From Mycobacterium cookii (lineage in GTDB: Bacteria; Actinomycetota; Actinomycetes; Mycobacteriales; Mycobacteriaceae), in the NCBI RefSeq assembly GCF_010727945.1, contig NZ_AP022569.1:3906001-3970000 (forward strand): a DNA stretch of 64,000 bases. Direction: 5' to 3'. Below the pieces are notes generated by a model. That model did not search any database and was not told the origin of the DNA. It saw only the letters and a program-made list of their open reading frames with translations. A program made the position numbers and the translations under genes. Position 1 is the stretch's first letter. Every line of letters begins with the position of its first letter. Shown in pieces: positions 50,601 through 60,248 of the stretch.

Positions 50601-51198
50601 CCTTTCGGGCGCGGCACCTATCGACCGCTGGGAACGCAGCGCCCATCCGGGGCGCCGATGCACGGCACATCGGAAAAACGGTGATCGATGCAAGAATGCC
50701 GCCCGCCTTGGAACAAACGTGTGCGATTTCCATGGAGCGAAGGCTCCGCAGGTGAAACGCAAAGCGCGACAGCGTATCGAGGAAGCTGCCGATCGGGTGG
50801 CCTGCGAACTACTGAAGATGGCGACCGACGATAACGTGGCCGATTCTGTAAAGCTGGCTGCGATTCGCGATGTCCTCGACAGGGCGGGTCTAGGGGCGAG
50901 AACCGCGGTTGAAGTGGAAGTCGGACCGCCAAAACCCTATGAACAGATATTCGACGGCTTGGCTGTAATTGAATCCGGCTCACGTGCCGATTTTCGACGA
51001 TCTCGAGGCTTCCCCGACGATTCCGACGTAGACCACAGACGACCTTTGGCGGATCGTCCGCGAGAGCTGCCCGCCGCAGGTGACGAGCCAATCGACGCCG
51101 AGATCGTCGGTTACCAGCCGCACAGAAGAATTCACCGGCATCCCGCCGGCGGAAAAAGAGAAAGAGAAAGACAAAGAGAAAGAGGAGAAACATCGTGA
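50590..51198 (+). CDS. Small Cys/His zinc-binding protein of mobile elements
   Basis: A 202-aa protein from ATG 50590 (or 50593) behind AAGGAAG. A finger-like cluster CTAHRKNGDRCKNAARLGT...CDFHG (Cys, Cys, Cys and His spaced) occurs near residue 25-55, a pattern seen in small actinobacterial phage and element proteins, possibly terminase-small-subunit-like. The middle is helical (RQRIEEAADRVACELLKM). The C-terminus is disordered and Lys/Glu/Arg-rich. Its stop overlaps the next start (GTGA, 51195-51198). Confidence 0.6.
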   Translation: MMTDLSGAAPIDRWERSAHPGRRCTAHRKNGDRCKNAARLGTNVCDFHGAKAPQVKRKARQRIEEAADRVACELLKMATDDNVADSVKLAAIRDVLDRAGLGARTAVEVEVGPPKPYEQIFDGLAVIESGSRADFRRSRGFPDDSDVDHRRPLADRPRELPAAGDEPIDAEIVGYQPHRRIHRHPAGGKRERERQRERGETS

Positions 51199-51494
51199 CC
51201 GCAGACACCCCAAGCACCGAAGAGAAGGCCGCCGAAGTCTTTGCGCTCCGCCTGATACTCGACCACCTTAAAATGGCTGGCGGTGCGCCGCGGACGGATA
51301 TCGTCGACGAGCCGAACTACGAGACCAACCACGAAAATGCCGCCGATGTCCCAGACCTGGAACTCGTGTTCCACGAACTTGCCATAACCGCGGCTGCCGC
51401 GATGATCAGAGGGGCTGACAGCCCCGAAGCTGGCATGGAGCGGGCGATCCGCGAGATCGAAGACATGCTCGCAAAGGTGCTGGACAGCGACTGA
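51195..51494 (+). CDS. Hypothetical acidic protein, 99 aa
   Basis: Starts at GTG 51195, overlapping the upstream gene by 4 bases. Acidic, helical (KAAEVFALRLILDHLKM; LELVFHELAITAAAAMIRGA; MERAIREIEDMLAKVLD). No motif is recognised. Operon position suggests an accessory role in the element's replication or maintenance. Confidence 0.5.
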   Translation: MTADTPSTEEKAAEVFALRLILDHLKMAGGAPRTDIVDEPNYETNHENAADVPDLELVFHELAITAAAAMIRGADSPEAGMERAIREIEDMLAKVLDSD

Positions 51495-51657
51495 TGTCTA
51501 CACAAGCGAGAGTCGCACCATCGAGCCGCTGGGCGTCGCATCGCCAGCACGCGGCGCCGCGCCGACACAGGGTCTGCAAAACTCTAGTTCTGAGACAAGG
51601 CAAGCGAGTTTCAAAGCAGGACCGAAACCACCGGATCGACGCGTCACAAAAGTTGCC

Positions 51658-51846
51658 TCAGAACCAGCGTTCATATGTTTGCGTTAGGCGACGTCGCACG
51701 GTGTCGGGATGGTGCCGCTTGAGGTCGCGGAGCCACAGCAGGATCGCAATGCGCCGCGCAGCAGCTCGGATGCTAGCTCGGCGAGCGGAAGCGCTGGTCC
51801 GGTCGGTACGCGACTGGGCGGGCAAAATTCGCATCCACACGGTCAA
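51658..51846 (-). CDS. Possible small basic protein on the minus strand
   Basis: A 62-aa frame (MTVWMRILPAQ..., ILLWLRDLKRHHPDTVRRRL, TQTYERWF). It reads more like a real protein than the overlapping plus-strand frame 51494-51862, which is an Arg-rich string whose ATG overlaps the previous stop (TGATG). Only one of the two can be right. The span 51495-52026 otherwise holds nothing I can support. Confidence 0.35.
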   Translation of the reverse strand: MTVWMRILPAQSRTDRTSASARRASIRAAARRIAILLWLRDLKRHHPDTVRRRLTQTYERWF

Positions 51847-52035
51847 ACGACGGTCAGATTAGGAGTACTAACCAAGCATCGTAACGCGAAATCCGTTGTG
51901 GGTGTGCATACTATGCCGCTTCGGCAGCTCCAGATCTCGCCACGTATTCAGCTTGTCTCGCTGTTACGCTGCAATTGGTCAGCCGGAAGTGCTGTCCAAG
52001 CAAGCAGCACGGGAAGGCAAGAACTTGTGCAAAAG

Positions 52036-52209
52036 ATGTGTCCCGAGTGCCTGAAGCTCATAAACGTGAACGAAGGCAAGTTCCGACCACACAAGGCGAA
52101 GCGCGGACTTTCATGTCCTGGTAGCGGACTGCCGATCAAGAAGGCGCTGCGTACGTCGGTCAAGGTGGTCGGCGGTGGGCTGCCGGGTCTGGGCAAGAGG
52201 GGAGGCTGA
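52036..52209 (+). CDS. Small zinc-ribbon-like protein before integrase
   Basis: 57 aa from ATG 52036 (GTG 52027 possible). The sequence MCPECLKLINVNEGKF then HKAKRGLSCPGSG has a Cys pair and a later His/Cys, a half zinc-ribbon layout. Its stop is 3 bases before the integrase ATG, so they are probably one transcript. Too short for a function call. Confidence 0.5.
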   Translation: MCPECLKLINVNEGKFRPHKAKRGLSCPGSGLPIKKALRTSVKVVGGGLPGLGKRGG

Positions 52210-52212
52210 CCT

Positions 52213-53628
52213 ATGCACATTAGGGTCCGCGAGTCATCGCGCCGCATCAAGGGTAAGCCGATCAAGAGATACCAAGCAGTCTGGTATGAACGCGACCGTG
52301 AGTACCGCGAGACCTTCGACACTCGTGAGCTGGCAGAAGACAAGCTAGACAATGTGAAAAGACAATTGGCGCAAGGACAATCACCGGCCAGCTTGCGCGA
52401 GCGTGGCCGTGAGACCTTTGGCGTGGTTGCAGCACAATGGCTTGCTAGTCGTCACGATCTCAAGCCGCGCACCCGTGCCGAATATGTAAACCTGTTGTCA
52501 GACAAGATTAGAGCCCGCCGCAACGCTGACGGTGCCAGCACAGCCGACCTTTCGATCAGAAGGACCTTCGGCGATCGTCCGGTCAACGAGATCATGCGCG
52601 CCGACGTAGCGGATTGGGTAGGCAACCTCGCCAAGGCGGGCAAGTCGGCGTCGACGGTAAGACATCATTATTTCGTTGTGCGACAGATACTGTCGCAGGC
52701 AGTGGCAGATGGCCGGCTCACGGTCAATCCGGCCGATCATGTGAAGCTTCCGAGCGAGCGAAGCGCGGCGGGTGGGACACCCGGCGTGGTCGACGATCCC
52801 GACATGTTCCTCACCGCTGATCAGGTGGCCGCGCTGGTCAACGCTACGCCTTGGCCGTGCAACGTGATGGTCCACCTGGCCGCGTGGTCGGGTCTGCGCG
52901 CCGCCGAGCTGGCGGGTTTGCAAGTCGGCGATGTCGAGTTACCAGACCGGTCGATCAATTCGAGCGCACTCACCAAGCCCGGTCTGCTGCACGTCGAGCG
53001 AACCATGATTACAGTCGACGGCGCGCTGGTCTACGACACGCCGAAGACCAAGGGCAGCCGTCGCCGGGTGCCGTTGATGACGGCGACGACCGAATTGCTT
53101 CGCGAGTACCTGGCCGACCACCCGCGTCGCGACGAGCCGACCGCGCCGCTGTTCTGCGCGGTGAGTCTGCGACCGGCCAAACCGACCGGCAAGCGGGCTA
53201 CCGACGCCTACGGCAACCGTATGGTCTCGACCGCGAGCGAGGCGCTGGCTGCGCTGCCGGTCGAACAGGCAGCCGACCGTTTGGTCTTGGATTGGTCGGC
53301 TTCGATTCGTCATCAGACGTTCTACAAAGCCGTTTTCCGTCCTGCGGTGTTACGCGCCAACCGCATTGGCGGCGACGACTCGGTGCTGCCGCCAGCATTG
53401 AAGTTTCACGCGCTGCGCCATACTTACGCGAGCTTGTGCGTCGCGGCGGGAATTCCGCCGCTGCAACTGAGCCGGTTCATGGGCCACGCAAAGGTGACGA
53501 CGACGCTGGCGGTCTACACGCACTTGTTCGATGACGATCACTCGGAGACCATGGCGGCCCTCGAAGCCATAAGCACACCAACCGCTACGTTGAATGTGGT
53601 GCCGCTCCGCCGGGCTCGTCACCGATGA
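52213..53628 (+). CDS. Tyrosine recombinase (phage-type integrase)
   Basis: A 471-aa tyrosine integrase, most probably the one that inserted this element into tRNA-Gly. The N-terminal arm/AP2-like region (1-60) and SAM-like core-binding domain (about 65-165) precede the catalytic domain. Visible catalytic residues: Arg229 (WSGLRAAEL), Lys280 region, His399 and Arg402 (HALRHTY), His425 (MGHAK) and the nucleophile Tyr435 (LAVYTHL). ATG 52213. It lies 6.9 kb from the right att repeat because the caspase/lipase operon sits between them, an unusual order, since integrase genes usually abut att. Confidence 0.92.
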   Translation: MHIRVRESSRRIKGKPIKRYQAVWYERDREYRETFDTRELAEDKLDNVKRQLAQGQSPASLRERGRETFGVVAAQWLASRHDLKPRTRAEYVNLLSDKIRARRNADGASTADLSIRRTFGDRPVNEIMRADVADWVGNLAKAGKSASTVRHHYFVVRQILSQAVADGRLTVNPADHVKLPSERSAAGGTPGVVDDPDMFLTADQVAALVNATPWPCNVMVHLAAWSGLRAAELAGLQVGDVELPDRSINSSALTKPGLLHVERTMITVDGALVYDTPKTKGSRRRVPLMTATTELLREYLADHPRRDEPTAPLFCAVSLRPAKPTGKRATDAYGNRMVSTASEALAALPVEQAADRLVLDWSASIRHQTFYKAVFRPAVLRANRIGGDDSVLPPALKFHALRHTYASLCVAAGIPPLQLSRFMGHAKVTTTLAVYTHLFDDDHSETMAALEAISTPTATLNVVPLRRARHR

Positions 53629-53732
53629 CTACGCCAAAGCCCGCTGCCACCGAGCGCGATTATTTGGATGGCTCGACACGAGTCAGGGCTCGGTCTTAGG
53701 GCGCCACGCGCTGACATGGCAGCCAGAATGGA

Positions 53733-53987
53733 ATGGTGAAGCCCTGCACTGACCCGCTCCTCAATGAGTTCGACATCACAGGTGCGGATTCGATGTGCTT
53801 GGACTGCGTGGGAGAGCCGCGGTGCAAAGAGGCCGAGACCGTGCTCGCAGACGACCGCTGCTCATTCTGTGCATCCTCACGCGGTCTGAAACGCGAAGTA
53901 GGCCCTCACCGGGGCCAGACCAGGAACGAGGAGGTAACACCGGTAGTTGATGCTACGTCTGCCACTTCTCGTACCTCCAGACTGTAG
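53733..53987 (+). CDS. Possible small Cys-rich protein, overlaps lipase 3' end
   Basis: An 84-aa frame with a zinc-ribbon-like set CLDCVGEPRC and CSFC. Its last 27 codons overlap the minus-strand lipase gene. No good ribosome site. It may be a remnant or chance frame. Confidence 0.3.
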   Translation: MVKPCTDPLLNEFDITGADSMCLDCVGEPRCKEAETVLADDRCSFCASSRGLKREVGPHRGQTRNEEVTPVVDATSATSRTSRL

Positions 53988-55285
53988 GCGCCGGGGTCGA
54001 GTGGAGCGGTCCGGTATTCGACTGCGCTTTGTCGCAACACCTTCTCCACCTCTTCAACCACTGCCCCGTGCTCGTTGCGCACCGTCACAAGGACGCTTCG
54101 ACGTCCCGCCGGTGACGATATAGTCGCCGTCACAGGGTCTCCGACCGAAAGTAACTCCGGCACTGTGACCGAATAGTCCTCGGCAGGAACGGCTTTGACA
54201 ATCACCGGTGCTGATGACACAACGGACTCGACCTCATCGAGCGCCGCGTTGTTGCACTGCAGATGGCCGTGTTTGTCCGCGATCCGTCTAATCGAATTAT
54301 CATCGAGCGGAACGCCTTTGGGTCCCGAAGCCGCTGACACAGTGCCATCACCGGCAACGTCGCTATCACCAAGAAGATTTGAAAACACGTAACGCCCGCC
54401 AATGAGAGCGGCGGACGCGGTCGTCGGCTGCTTAGCGCCAACGATAGCGTGGCGTCGCGCGAGATTGCCGACATCTTCGGATTCAGCGTCTTCAAGCTCT
54501 TGATAAAAGCGGGCCGCATCGCGGCACAGAGTGCTTGGCAGCACCGAGGTTGTCTGGTCCACAAGGTATTCGAGTTCTCGGTCACCGTGATTGACGCATG
54601 CGTAACTCGGTAGCAGCTGGTGTACCGATGGGAAAGAAAGCACGGTCTCGTGGAGGTGTTCGCCAAATCGGCCCAATTTTGGCATCGGTCCATCCACCAG
54701 GACAGACATGGCTTTGATCGCTCCCCGGTAGGGTGTGCCGAGCGTGATCATCTTGCGCGTGTGTGGCGCGCCCCCTTCCTTGCTGATGTACCAACGGGCG
54801 ATCAAGCCGCCCATGGAGTGACATACGAAGATGATCTTGGCGTCCCGGTTTTGTGGAGCACAGTCGCGCCAGCGGTCGAGTGCCGATTCGGCGCACATCT
54901 GTAATTGTCGTGCGTTGTGGCGGTTGGAGAGTCGCCAATCATAGGGGAAGAGAACAGGATTGAGGTCGTTGAACTCCTGAAGGCCAGCACTAGCGCGTAC
55001 GCGGGTGGCTCGAAGTCGTTCGACGAGCTTGTCGTAGCCGTGAATAGGTGTCCACAGGCCCGGAATGAAACGCAGGGTTGAAATCAGCTCTGCTGCTTCG
55101 ACACCGTCCTCGGGGGCCCGGTCACCGATGTCGTTGGGTAGCTTCAGCTTCCGGATATGCTTGCCGAACGTGGCTAGCGTCGCGAGTACTGTCGTTGGCT
55201 TCGAGGACCATATTTCAGTGCCATCAAATCGCAAGGTGCTTCCGGTGATGCCGGGAATCACCACGATGAGGTCGTTGTCAGCCAT
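53906..55285 (-). CDS. LCAT/PDAT-type lipase or phospholipase, cytoplasmic effector candidate
   Basis: A 459-aa alpha/beta hydrolase. PGITGS (11-16) is the oxyanion-region signature, FPYDWR (113-118) is typical of lecithin:cholesterol acyltransferase relatives, the nucleophile is Ser157 in CHSMGG, the acid probably Asp313 in GDGTV and the base His339 or His341 in DKHGH. The last 95 residues look like a beta-sandwich. There is no signal peptide or membrane helix, so it should act inside the cell. ATG 55285 follows GGGAGGTGAAG and overlaps the caspase gene stop by 8 bases. The fixed pairing with a caspase-STAND protein suggests a membrane-damaging effector under its control. Confidence 0.82.
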   Translation of the reverse strand: MADNDLIVVIPGITGSTLRFDGTEIWSSKPTTVLATLATFGKHIRKLKLPNDIGDRAPEDGVEAAELISTLRFIPGLWTPIHGYDKLVERLRATRVRASAGLQEFNDLNPVLFPYDWRLSNRHNARQLQMCAESALDRWRDCAPQNRDAKIIFVCHSMGGLIARWYISKEGGAPHTRKMITLGTPYRGAIKAMSVLVDGPMPKLGRFGEHLHETVLSFPSVHQLLPSYACVNHGDRELEYLVDQTTSVLPSTLCRDAARFYQELEDAESEDVGNLARRHAIVGAKQPTTASAALIGGRYVFSNLLGDSDVAGDGTVSAASGPKGVPLDDNSIRRIADKHGHLQCNNAALDEVESVVSSAPVIVKAVPAEDYSVTVPELLSVGDPVTATISSPAGRRSVLVTVRNEHGAVVEEVEKVLRQSAVEYRTAPLDPGAYSLEVREVADVASTTGVTSSFLVWPR

Positions 55286-58200
55286 CTTCACCTCCCGTTT
55301 CGACGAGAATCTGTGCGGCTTGGCTGAATTCGGGTTTGGCTTGCGCCAGACGTTCACATAGCCGTAGCCAATCGGCTACCCGCGTCGGCGTGGCTTCCGC
55401 GGCCGCCGCGATGAGCTCTCGCCCGTGCGAAGCGGCCTTTGGGTCGATCTCAGGGTCCAGCAGGGTCACGCCCATGTAGAACGAGACGGGCACGGTGAGT
55501 TCGGGTTTAGCGGCTTCAATGGCGTAGCTCATCAGAACGGCGGCCGCTCGGCGGAGCACTTTGATGTCGTGGTTTTCGGCGATGTGCGCAAGCAGTGATT
55601 CCGTCTGATTAGCATCGGGCGCGGCCGCGGCGACCTCGGTGTGCAGCGGGATGCGGCTCAGCTCGATGAGGTTGACTGCTGCCGCCGCGCGCGGACTGTC
55701 GGCGCGCGCACGGAGGTGTCGAACCACAGTGTCGCCGCGTAGTTCCTCGGCGTACTGGCTGAGCAAGGCGATGCGCTGGTTCAGGTCGGCTTCGAGGAAC
55801 CGTTCTGCGAGATCGTAGGTGTTCCTCTCCGCGATGTTCTTTCTGTAGGCGGCGTCGAGCTTGGCGCGCTCGATGCCTCCATCAATAGCTTCTGGCTTGA
55901 TAAATGGATTGAAGCGGAGTCGGTCGCGGATATCCCGCAGCGCTGACGCGCGTGCAGGATCGACGACGAGAACGGCTTCATCGATGGCGCTGTCGTAGTC
56001 GTCGCCGAGCAGGTGATTGTTTTGTCGCAGGAAGGCTTCGGCGGTCGCGTAGTCCGGGGTTGAAACCCACCGCATCGCCCATTCGATCTTTTGTTCATCG
56101 ACGGCTGTCCATGCTGGCAGGTCTGTCCCGGTGGATCGCTGCCACAGCAGGTCGAACTGGACCCGGCCGGTGGCGCGGATTTTGCGGGTGAGCCGCCGGA
56201 TGTGAAGGAGCAGCATCGGATTGGCGGTGCCAAGTTCGTCTATGGCCGTGTGGATCCACGAAGGCGCCCGCGGATGTCCAAGACGTAGTCCGTTGACGAC
56301 GGTATACAGCAAGAGCGCTCTTCTTGGTCCGTCCAGGTTTTCCAGGGATTGGGCAAGGTGCTGATCGAGCAGGTCGAAGTCGTCGCCGAGTTCGTCGAGC
56401 GCGATGGCCAGTGTGGCGAATGCCTTGCCGCAGGTGTCGACGTCGTCGACGCCTAGCTCGGGAATAAGCCGATAGTGTTCAATCGCGGCAATCGCAGTAT
56501 CGCGAGCATTCGCCGGCTGGCGATACTCCAGCTGGAGACGCGCCTGAATGCCCAACGCCGAGGCGAGGCCGTCGCGGTGCGAGCTGTCGACGTCGAGCAG
56601 CTGAGTCCAAAGCGCGACGGCGTCGGCGATGGCGGCCAGGCCGGATTCTATACGGCCGGCCATCCCGTGTAGGGCGGCGAGGTTGCGCAGCCCGGTGGCA
56701 TACTGCGGTGTGCGGTCCAGGCCGTCCTCGCGAATTAGTTGCACGACGCGCTCCGCGTAGCGGATGGCCTGTGCGGGATTAGGCTCGGCTGCTTTGGTGG
56801 CGCTTATATAGATCGTCGCGAGCTCCTCGCGCGACATCAACTGCCCTGCCAGTAGCTGCTCGCCCTGACGGGTGGCTTGAGCTGCCAACAGCATGCCCGC
56901 CCGCGCATTTCCGGCCCGCACGGTGTAGATCGCAGTGAAAGCACGGGTGGTGGCCGCGTACACGTCGTTGCGGGGGTTGCCCGTCGATAACTGTTCGTAC
57001 AGGTTGATCGCCTCGGCGCCGGCCGCTGCCGCCCCGGGGAACCGACCGGCCGCCGCCAGACGCTGGCAGTAGTTCGACAGCACCCGGGCCACGTCATTGT
57101 CGAGGCTGGGATTGTCGTCCCGCGCGGCGCGGTAATAGCTCAGTGCCTGCTCGCTGGCCTGCAATGCCTCGCTGTGGTGGCCGGTCACTGTCAGCGTGTT
57201 GGCGTAGTTGTCCAACATCAGCGCGAGGGCGGGCCGCATAGCCTCTTCGCGATCGGCGACGTTGCGCATCATGTCAACAGCTGCGCGGGCGGGACTCATC
57301 GCCGCTTCCGCCCGTCCCGATGCGAGCAGCATATTTGCGTAATTCGTCAGTGCCCCAGCGTAATTTACAGTCTCGGCGGCAGTGAGCGACGTCATAGCCT
57401 GGTAGCCGCTCACTGCTTCTGCTGTGGTGGTGAGTGCGCGGTCGCCTTGTCCGACTTGGCTGTATCGCGCACCGAGATCGCTGAGTGTCTCCAGCATAGC
57501 GGGCCGCCACATGTCGTCGATGGTCACGAGTTCGTACATGATGCCGCGGGCTTGTTCGGTGACGGTCAAGGCCTCGACGACGTCGCCTCGGTCGGCGAGG
57601 TGACTGCCGAGGTTCTGCAGGGCTTGCGCCAGGGCGGCTCGATCACGTTGTGTCCCTGTGGCATTGACGGAAAGTTGAATTGCTTCGACGGCGCCGCGGC
57701 TGGCCTGCACGGCCTCGTCGAGGCGTCCTTCCAAGCTCAAGGCCAGTGCTAGAACGTTGCGGGCGACACCGAGGCGGTAGCGGTTGTCGCCGCCGATCTG
57801 AAGGAATTGCTCCTCTAGTTCCACGGCTTGTGCGGCGACGGAGGAGGCTTCCCTGTCCTGGGCATCCATCAGTGCACCCGCCAGATTGTGTGCCGCGGCC
57901 GCGAGGTCGGTTACGACTTCTGGTCGCTGACGTACGAGCTGGTTGTAGGCCGCAACGGCGCGGCGTCCGGTCTGGACGGCTCTGGTGATCTGGCCGGTGG
58001 TTTTGTAGAGGGTGGCTAGGTGTGCCAGCGCCGGAGCTGCCTGCTGTTCACGATCGGGTCCGGTGAGGCGCTCGGCAGTAGAGGTGGCCTGCTCGGCGAG
58101 GGATAGTGCGCCGCTGATGTCACCGCGCTCGGCGGCGTCGATGGAGACAGCTAGTGCCGCTGCAGCGAAATCTTTCGACAGTGACCGCTTTTCGCGTAGC

Positions 58201-60248
58201 AGCTCCAGCCCGCGCCTGCCGGCGCGGGCTACGTATCTCCAGAGGTAGCGGTCTAGATGAGGGCTGCGCGTGGAGGTCGGCGGGGAGTCAGGTACGTCGG
58301 ATTCGCCGACCAGCGCAGTGGCGATCCGAAGGGCCATGTTCTCGTCGCGGGCGGATGCGCGCACGGCGAAGTGCTGCGCGATCAACGTGTGAGCGAAGCG
58401 GTACACCGCCTGCTCTGATTCGGAGTCCTCCACGATGTAGGCGCCCAGCGGGGCGAGCACGTCGGCCAGATCATCGCGTTTAAGTTCCTGCCTGTCCGGT
58501 GCGCGGGTTGCGTTGGCGATCGCCAACCACTCACCCTCTGGTAGCCCCGCACCGAGCCCGTATGGCAACACGTTCAGAAAATCCACTGCGGCGGGTAGCT
58601 TCGACTCGTCATACGCGCGAGCGACCAGCTGGTCCAAGGCGGCACCCAGTGCGCCACCGATACCATCGCGCGTCGGCTCTGCGCTCGCCCATGGTTCACG
58701 CGCGTAATCGATCAGGAGTTTGGCCAGCACGAACGGTGGCGGGCCCTCGCCGCGAGGTGCTTGGCGCAGCGCTGTGATTGCGCCGGCCGGGTCGTGGTCT
58801 GGCGCGGCGGGACTGAGCTGATCGTCGAGCATCTCGTCGATGGCGCGCCACCCCGATGCCTGATTCTGGGGGCTCTCGAGATCGAGGACGCGGTCAGGCC
58901 CGGCGAGCAGGGCGGCGATCGGGACGAGGTCCGCGGCTTCGCCCGCGGCCGCCCATTGTGGGGGCTGGGATGCACGCCGCTGCCGGGGCACGTTGACTGC
59001 GGTCGGTCGGGTCGTGACGATGACCGCGGTCACTGTACTCAAAGGTGTCACAAACGCTTCGATGACGTGGCTGGGGTCGGTCGCCTCGGTCAATCCGTCG
59101 AGGGCGATCACCGGCACCGGCGCGCCTGCGTCTCGCCGGCGCTGGAGCCCGCCGCATAGCTCGAACGAGTTGCGCGACGCAGCCGTTTCCTCCAAGAGGC
59201 TACGCGCCACCAGGACGCGGTCGATGGTCGCTGCGATCGCTTCGGTGGTCAGGCCCCCGACGTCGATGATCACGGCCGCCGCCGTCTCTGCGGCGACGCT
59301 TTCGCCACCGGTGTTCAGGGACAGAGCATGGTGCAGCAGGGCCGACTTGCCGCTGCCTGCGGCGCCTGTGATGACGTATACGCCGTGTTGGTGTTGATCC
59401 TGCCAGCTGGACACTGTTGCGACCTCGACGTGTCGGCCGAAGAACGGCGATACCGTCGGCATACCGGTGAGCACTTCAGCCACGGAAAGCGGACCCGTGG
59501 TCGCCGACCACAGCGGGTTGCGTATGAACGGCCGTGCATCGCCGGTCTGGGCAAATTTCGGTTCGGTGGTTGCGGCTGTGCGGTCCCACTGCTTGATCAG
59601 CGCGTCCCAGAGATCGTCACCGCGAATCATTCGATGATGCGTTGACCAGCGCCGTCGAATGTCTTGTGCGTGTGCGCCGTCGGGTCGTGGGCCGTCTCGC
59701 AGTAGGCGTTCCAGCGCGGGCCCCAGCACATGCTGACGTACTTTCTCGGGGCCGCAGGCCGCCAGCAGCCCGAACCAGCACCACTGCCCCGCCGGGGGAT
59801 TGACGCGGAAATGGTTGTAGAGCCGCACCACCGAGTCGACTGCATTGCCGGCGTGGCAGGTATCGACGATGAAAAGGATCTGATGGGCGCCGGTGGCGGC
59901 GACTTTGCTGGCGACTTCAACGGCGTCGATCCCTCCGCTGGAATCGTTGCGGCTGTCGTGGGCCAGTAGGCGGACGCTAGTCGAGTCGGCACCCGGGGCG
60001 CCGTGGCCGGACCACATAAGTACGACGCCGCCCTCGTCGTCCGAAAAGTGGCCTGCGCAGTCGCGCAGCGCGCCTTGTACCGCTGCTTCGTCGGCATCGC
60101 GAAGGATACGGACGCCGAAGTGGTCGCCGACCAGTTCGGCGATCGTTTGAACCTCATCGGCCGAGCCGACTAAGTCCGGTAGGTCGGGACTGGTGTAGTG
60201 GTCGACGCCTACGCCGATAAAGAGTCCTTCAGTAGGCTCGGCGTCCAC
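55278..60248 (-). CDS. Caspase-like peptidase / STAND NTPase / TPR protein
   Basis: A 1,656-aa multidomain protein from GTG 60248 (open frame to 60416; no clear ribosome site at either). Residues 5-240 form a caspase (C14) domain with the dyad His82 (WSGHGA) and Cys131 (VDTCHAG). Residues about 265-560 form a STAND-type NTPase introduced by FFGRHVE, with Walker A GAAGSGKS (295-302), Walker B VIALDGL (Asp384) and VTTRP sensor. From about 680 to 1,400 the protein is TPR-like helical repeats, then a helical C-terminus. The plan, effector-switch-sensor, is that of bacterial NLR-like immunity proteins. It forms an operon with the lipase gene downstream. Confidence 0.88.
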   Translation of the reverse strand: MDAEPTEGLFIGVGVDHYTSPDLPDLVGSADEVQTIAELVGDHFGVRILRDADEAAVQGALRDCAGHFSDDEGGVVLMWSGHGAPGADSTSVRLLAHDSRNDSSGGIDAVEVASKVAATGAHQILFIVDTCHAGNAVDSVVRLYNHFRVNPPAGQWCWFGLLAACGPEKVRQHVLGPALERLLRDGPRPDGAHAQDIRRRWSTHHRMIRGDDLWDALIKQWDRTAATTEPKFAQTGDARPFIRNPLWSATTGPLSVAEVLTGMPTVSPFFGRHVEVATVSSWQDQHQHGVYVITGAAGSGKSALLHHALSLNTGGESVAAETAAAVIIDVGGLTTEAIAATIDRVLVARSLLEETAASRNSFELCGGLQRRRDAGAPVPVIALDGLTEATDPSHVIEAFVTPLSTVTAVIVTTRPTAVNVPRQRRASQPPQWAAAGEAADLVPIAALLAGPDRVLDLESPQNQASGWRAIDEMLDDQLSPAAPDHDPAGAITALRQAPRGEGPPPFVLAKLLIDYAREPWASAEPTRDGIGGALGAALDQLVARAYDESKLPAAVDFLNVLPYGLGAGLPEGEWLAIANATRAPDRQELKRDDLADVLAPLGAYIVEDSESEQAVYRFAHTLIAQHFAVRASARDENMALRIATALVGESDVPDSPPTSTRSPHLDRYLWRYVARAGRRGLELLREKRSLSKDFAAAALAVSIDAAERGDISGALSLAEQATSTAERLTGPDREQQAAPALAHLATLYKTTGQITRAVQTGRRAVAAYNQLVRQRPEVVTDLAAAAHNLAGALMDAQDREASSVAAQAVELEEQFLQIGGDNRYRLGVARNVLALALSLEGRLDEAVQASRGAVEAIQLSVNATGTQRDRAALAQALQNLGSHLADRGDVVEALTVTEQARGIMYELVTIDDMWRPAMLETLSDLGARYSQVGQGDRALTTTAEAVSGYQAMTSLTAAETVNYAGALTNYANMLLASGRAEAAMSPARAAVDMMRNVADREEAMRPALALMLDNYANTLTVTGHHSEALQASEQALSYYRAARDDNPSLDNDVARVLSNYCQRLAAAGRFPGAAAAGAEAINLYEQLSTGNPRNDVYAATTRAFTAIYTVRAGNARAGMLLAAQATRQGEQLLAGQLMSREELATIYISATKAAEPNPAQAIRYAERVVQLIREDGLDRTPQYATGLRNLAALHGMAGRIESGLAAIADAVALWTQLLDVDSSHRDGLASALGIQARLQLEYRQPANARDTAIAAIEHYRLIPELGVDDVDTCGKAFATLAIALDELGDDFDLLDQHLAQSLENLDGPRRALLLYTVVNGLRLGHPRAPSWIHTAIDELGTANPMLLLHIRRLTRKIRATGRVQFDLLWQRSTGTDLPAWTAVDEQKIEWAMRWVSTPDYATAEAFLRQNNHLLGDDYDSAIDEAVLVVDPARASALRDIRDRLRFNPFIKPEAIDGGIERAKLDAAYRKNIAERNTYDLAERFLEADLNQRIALLSQYAEELRGDTVVRHLRARADSPRAAAAVNLIELSRIPLHTEVAAAAPDANQTESLLAHIAENHDIKVLRRAAAVLMSYAIEAAKPELTVPVSFYMGVTLLDPEIDPKAASHGRELIAAAAEATPTRVADWLRLCERLAQAKPEFSQAAQILVETGGEDG

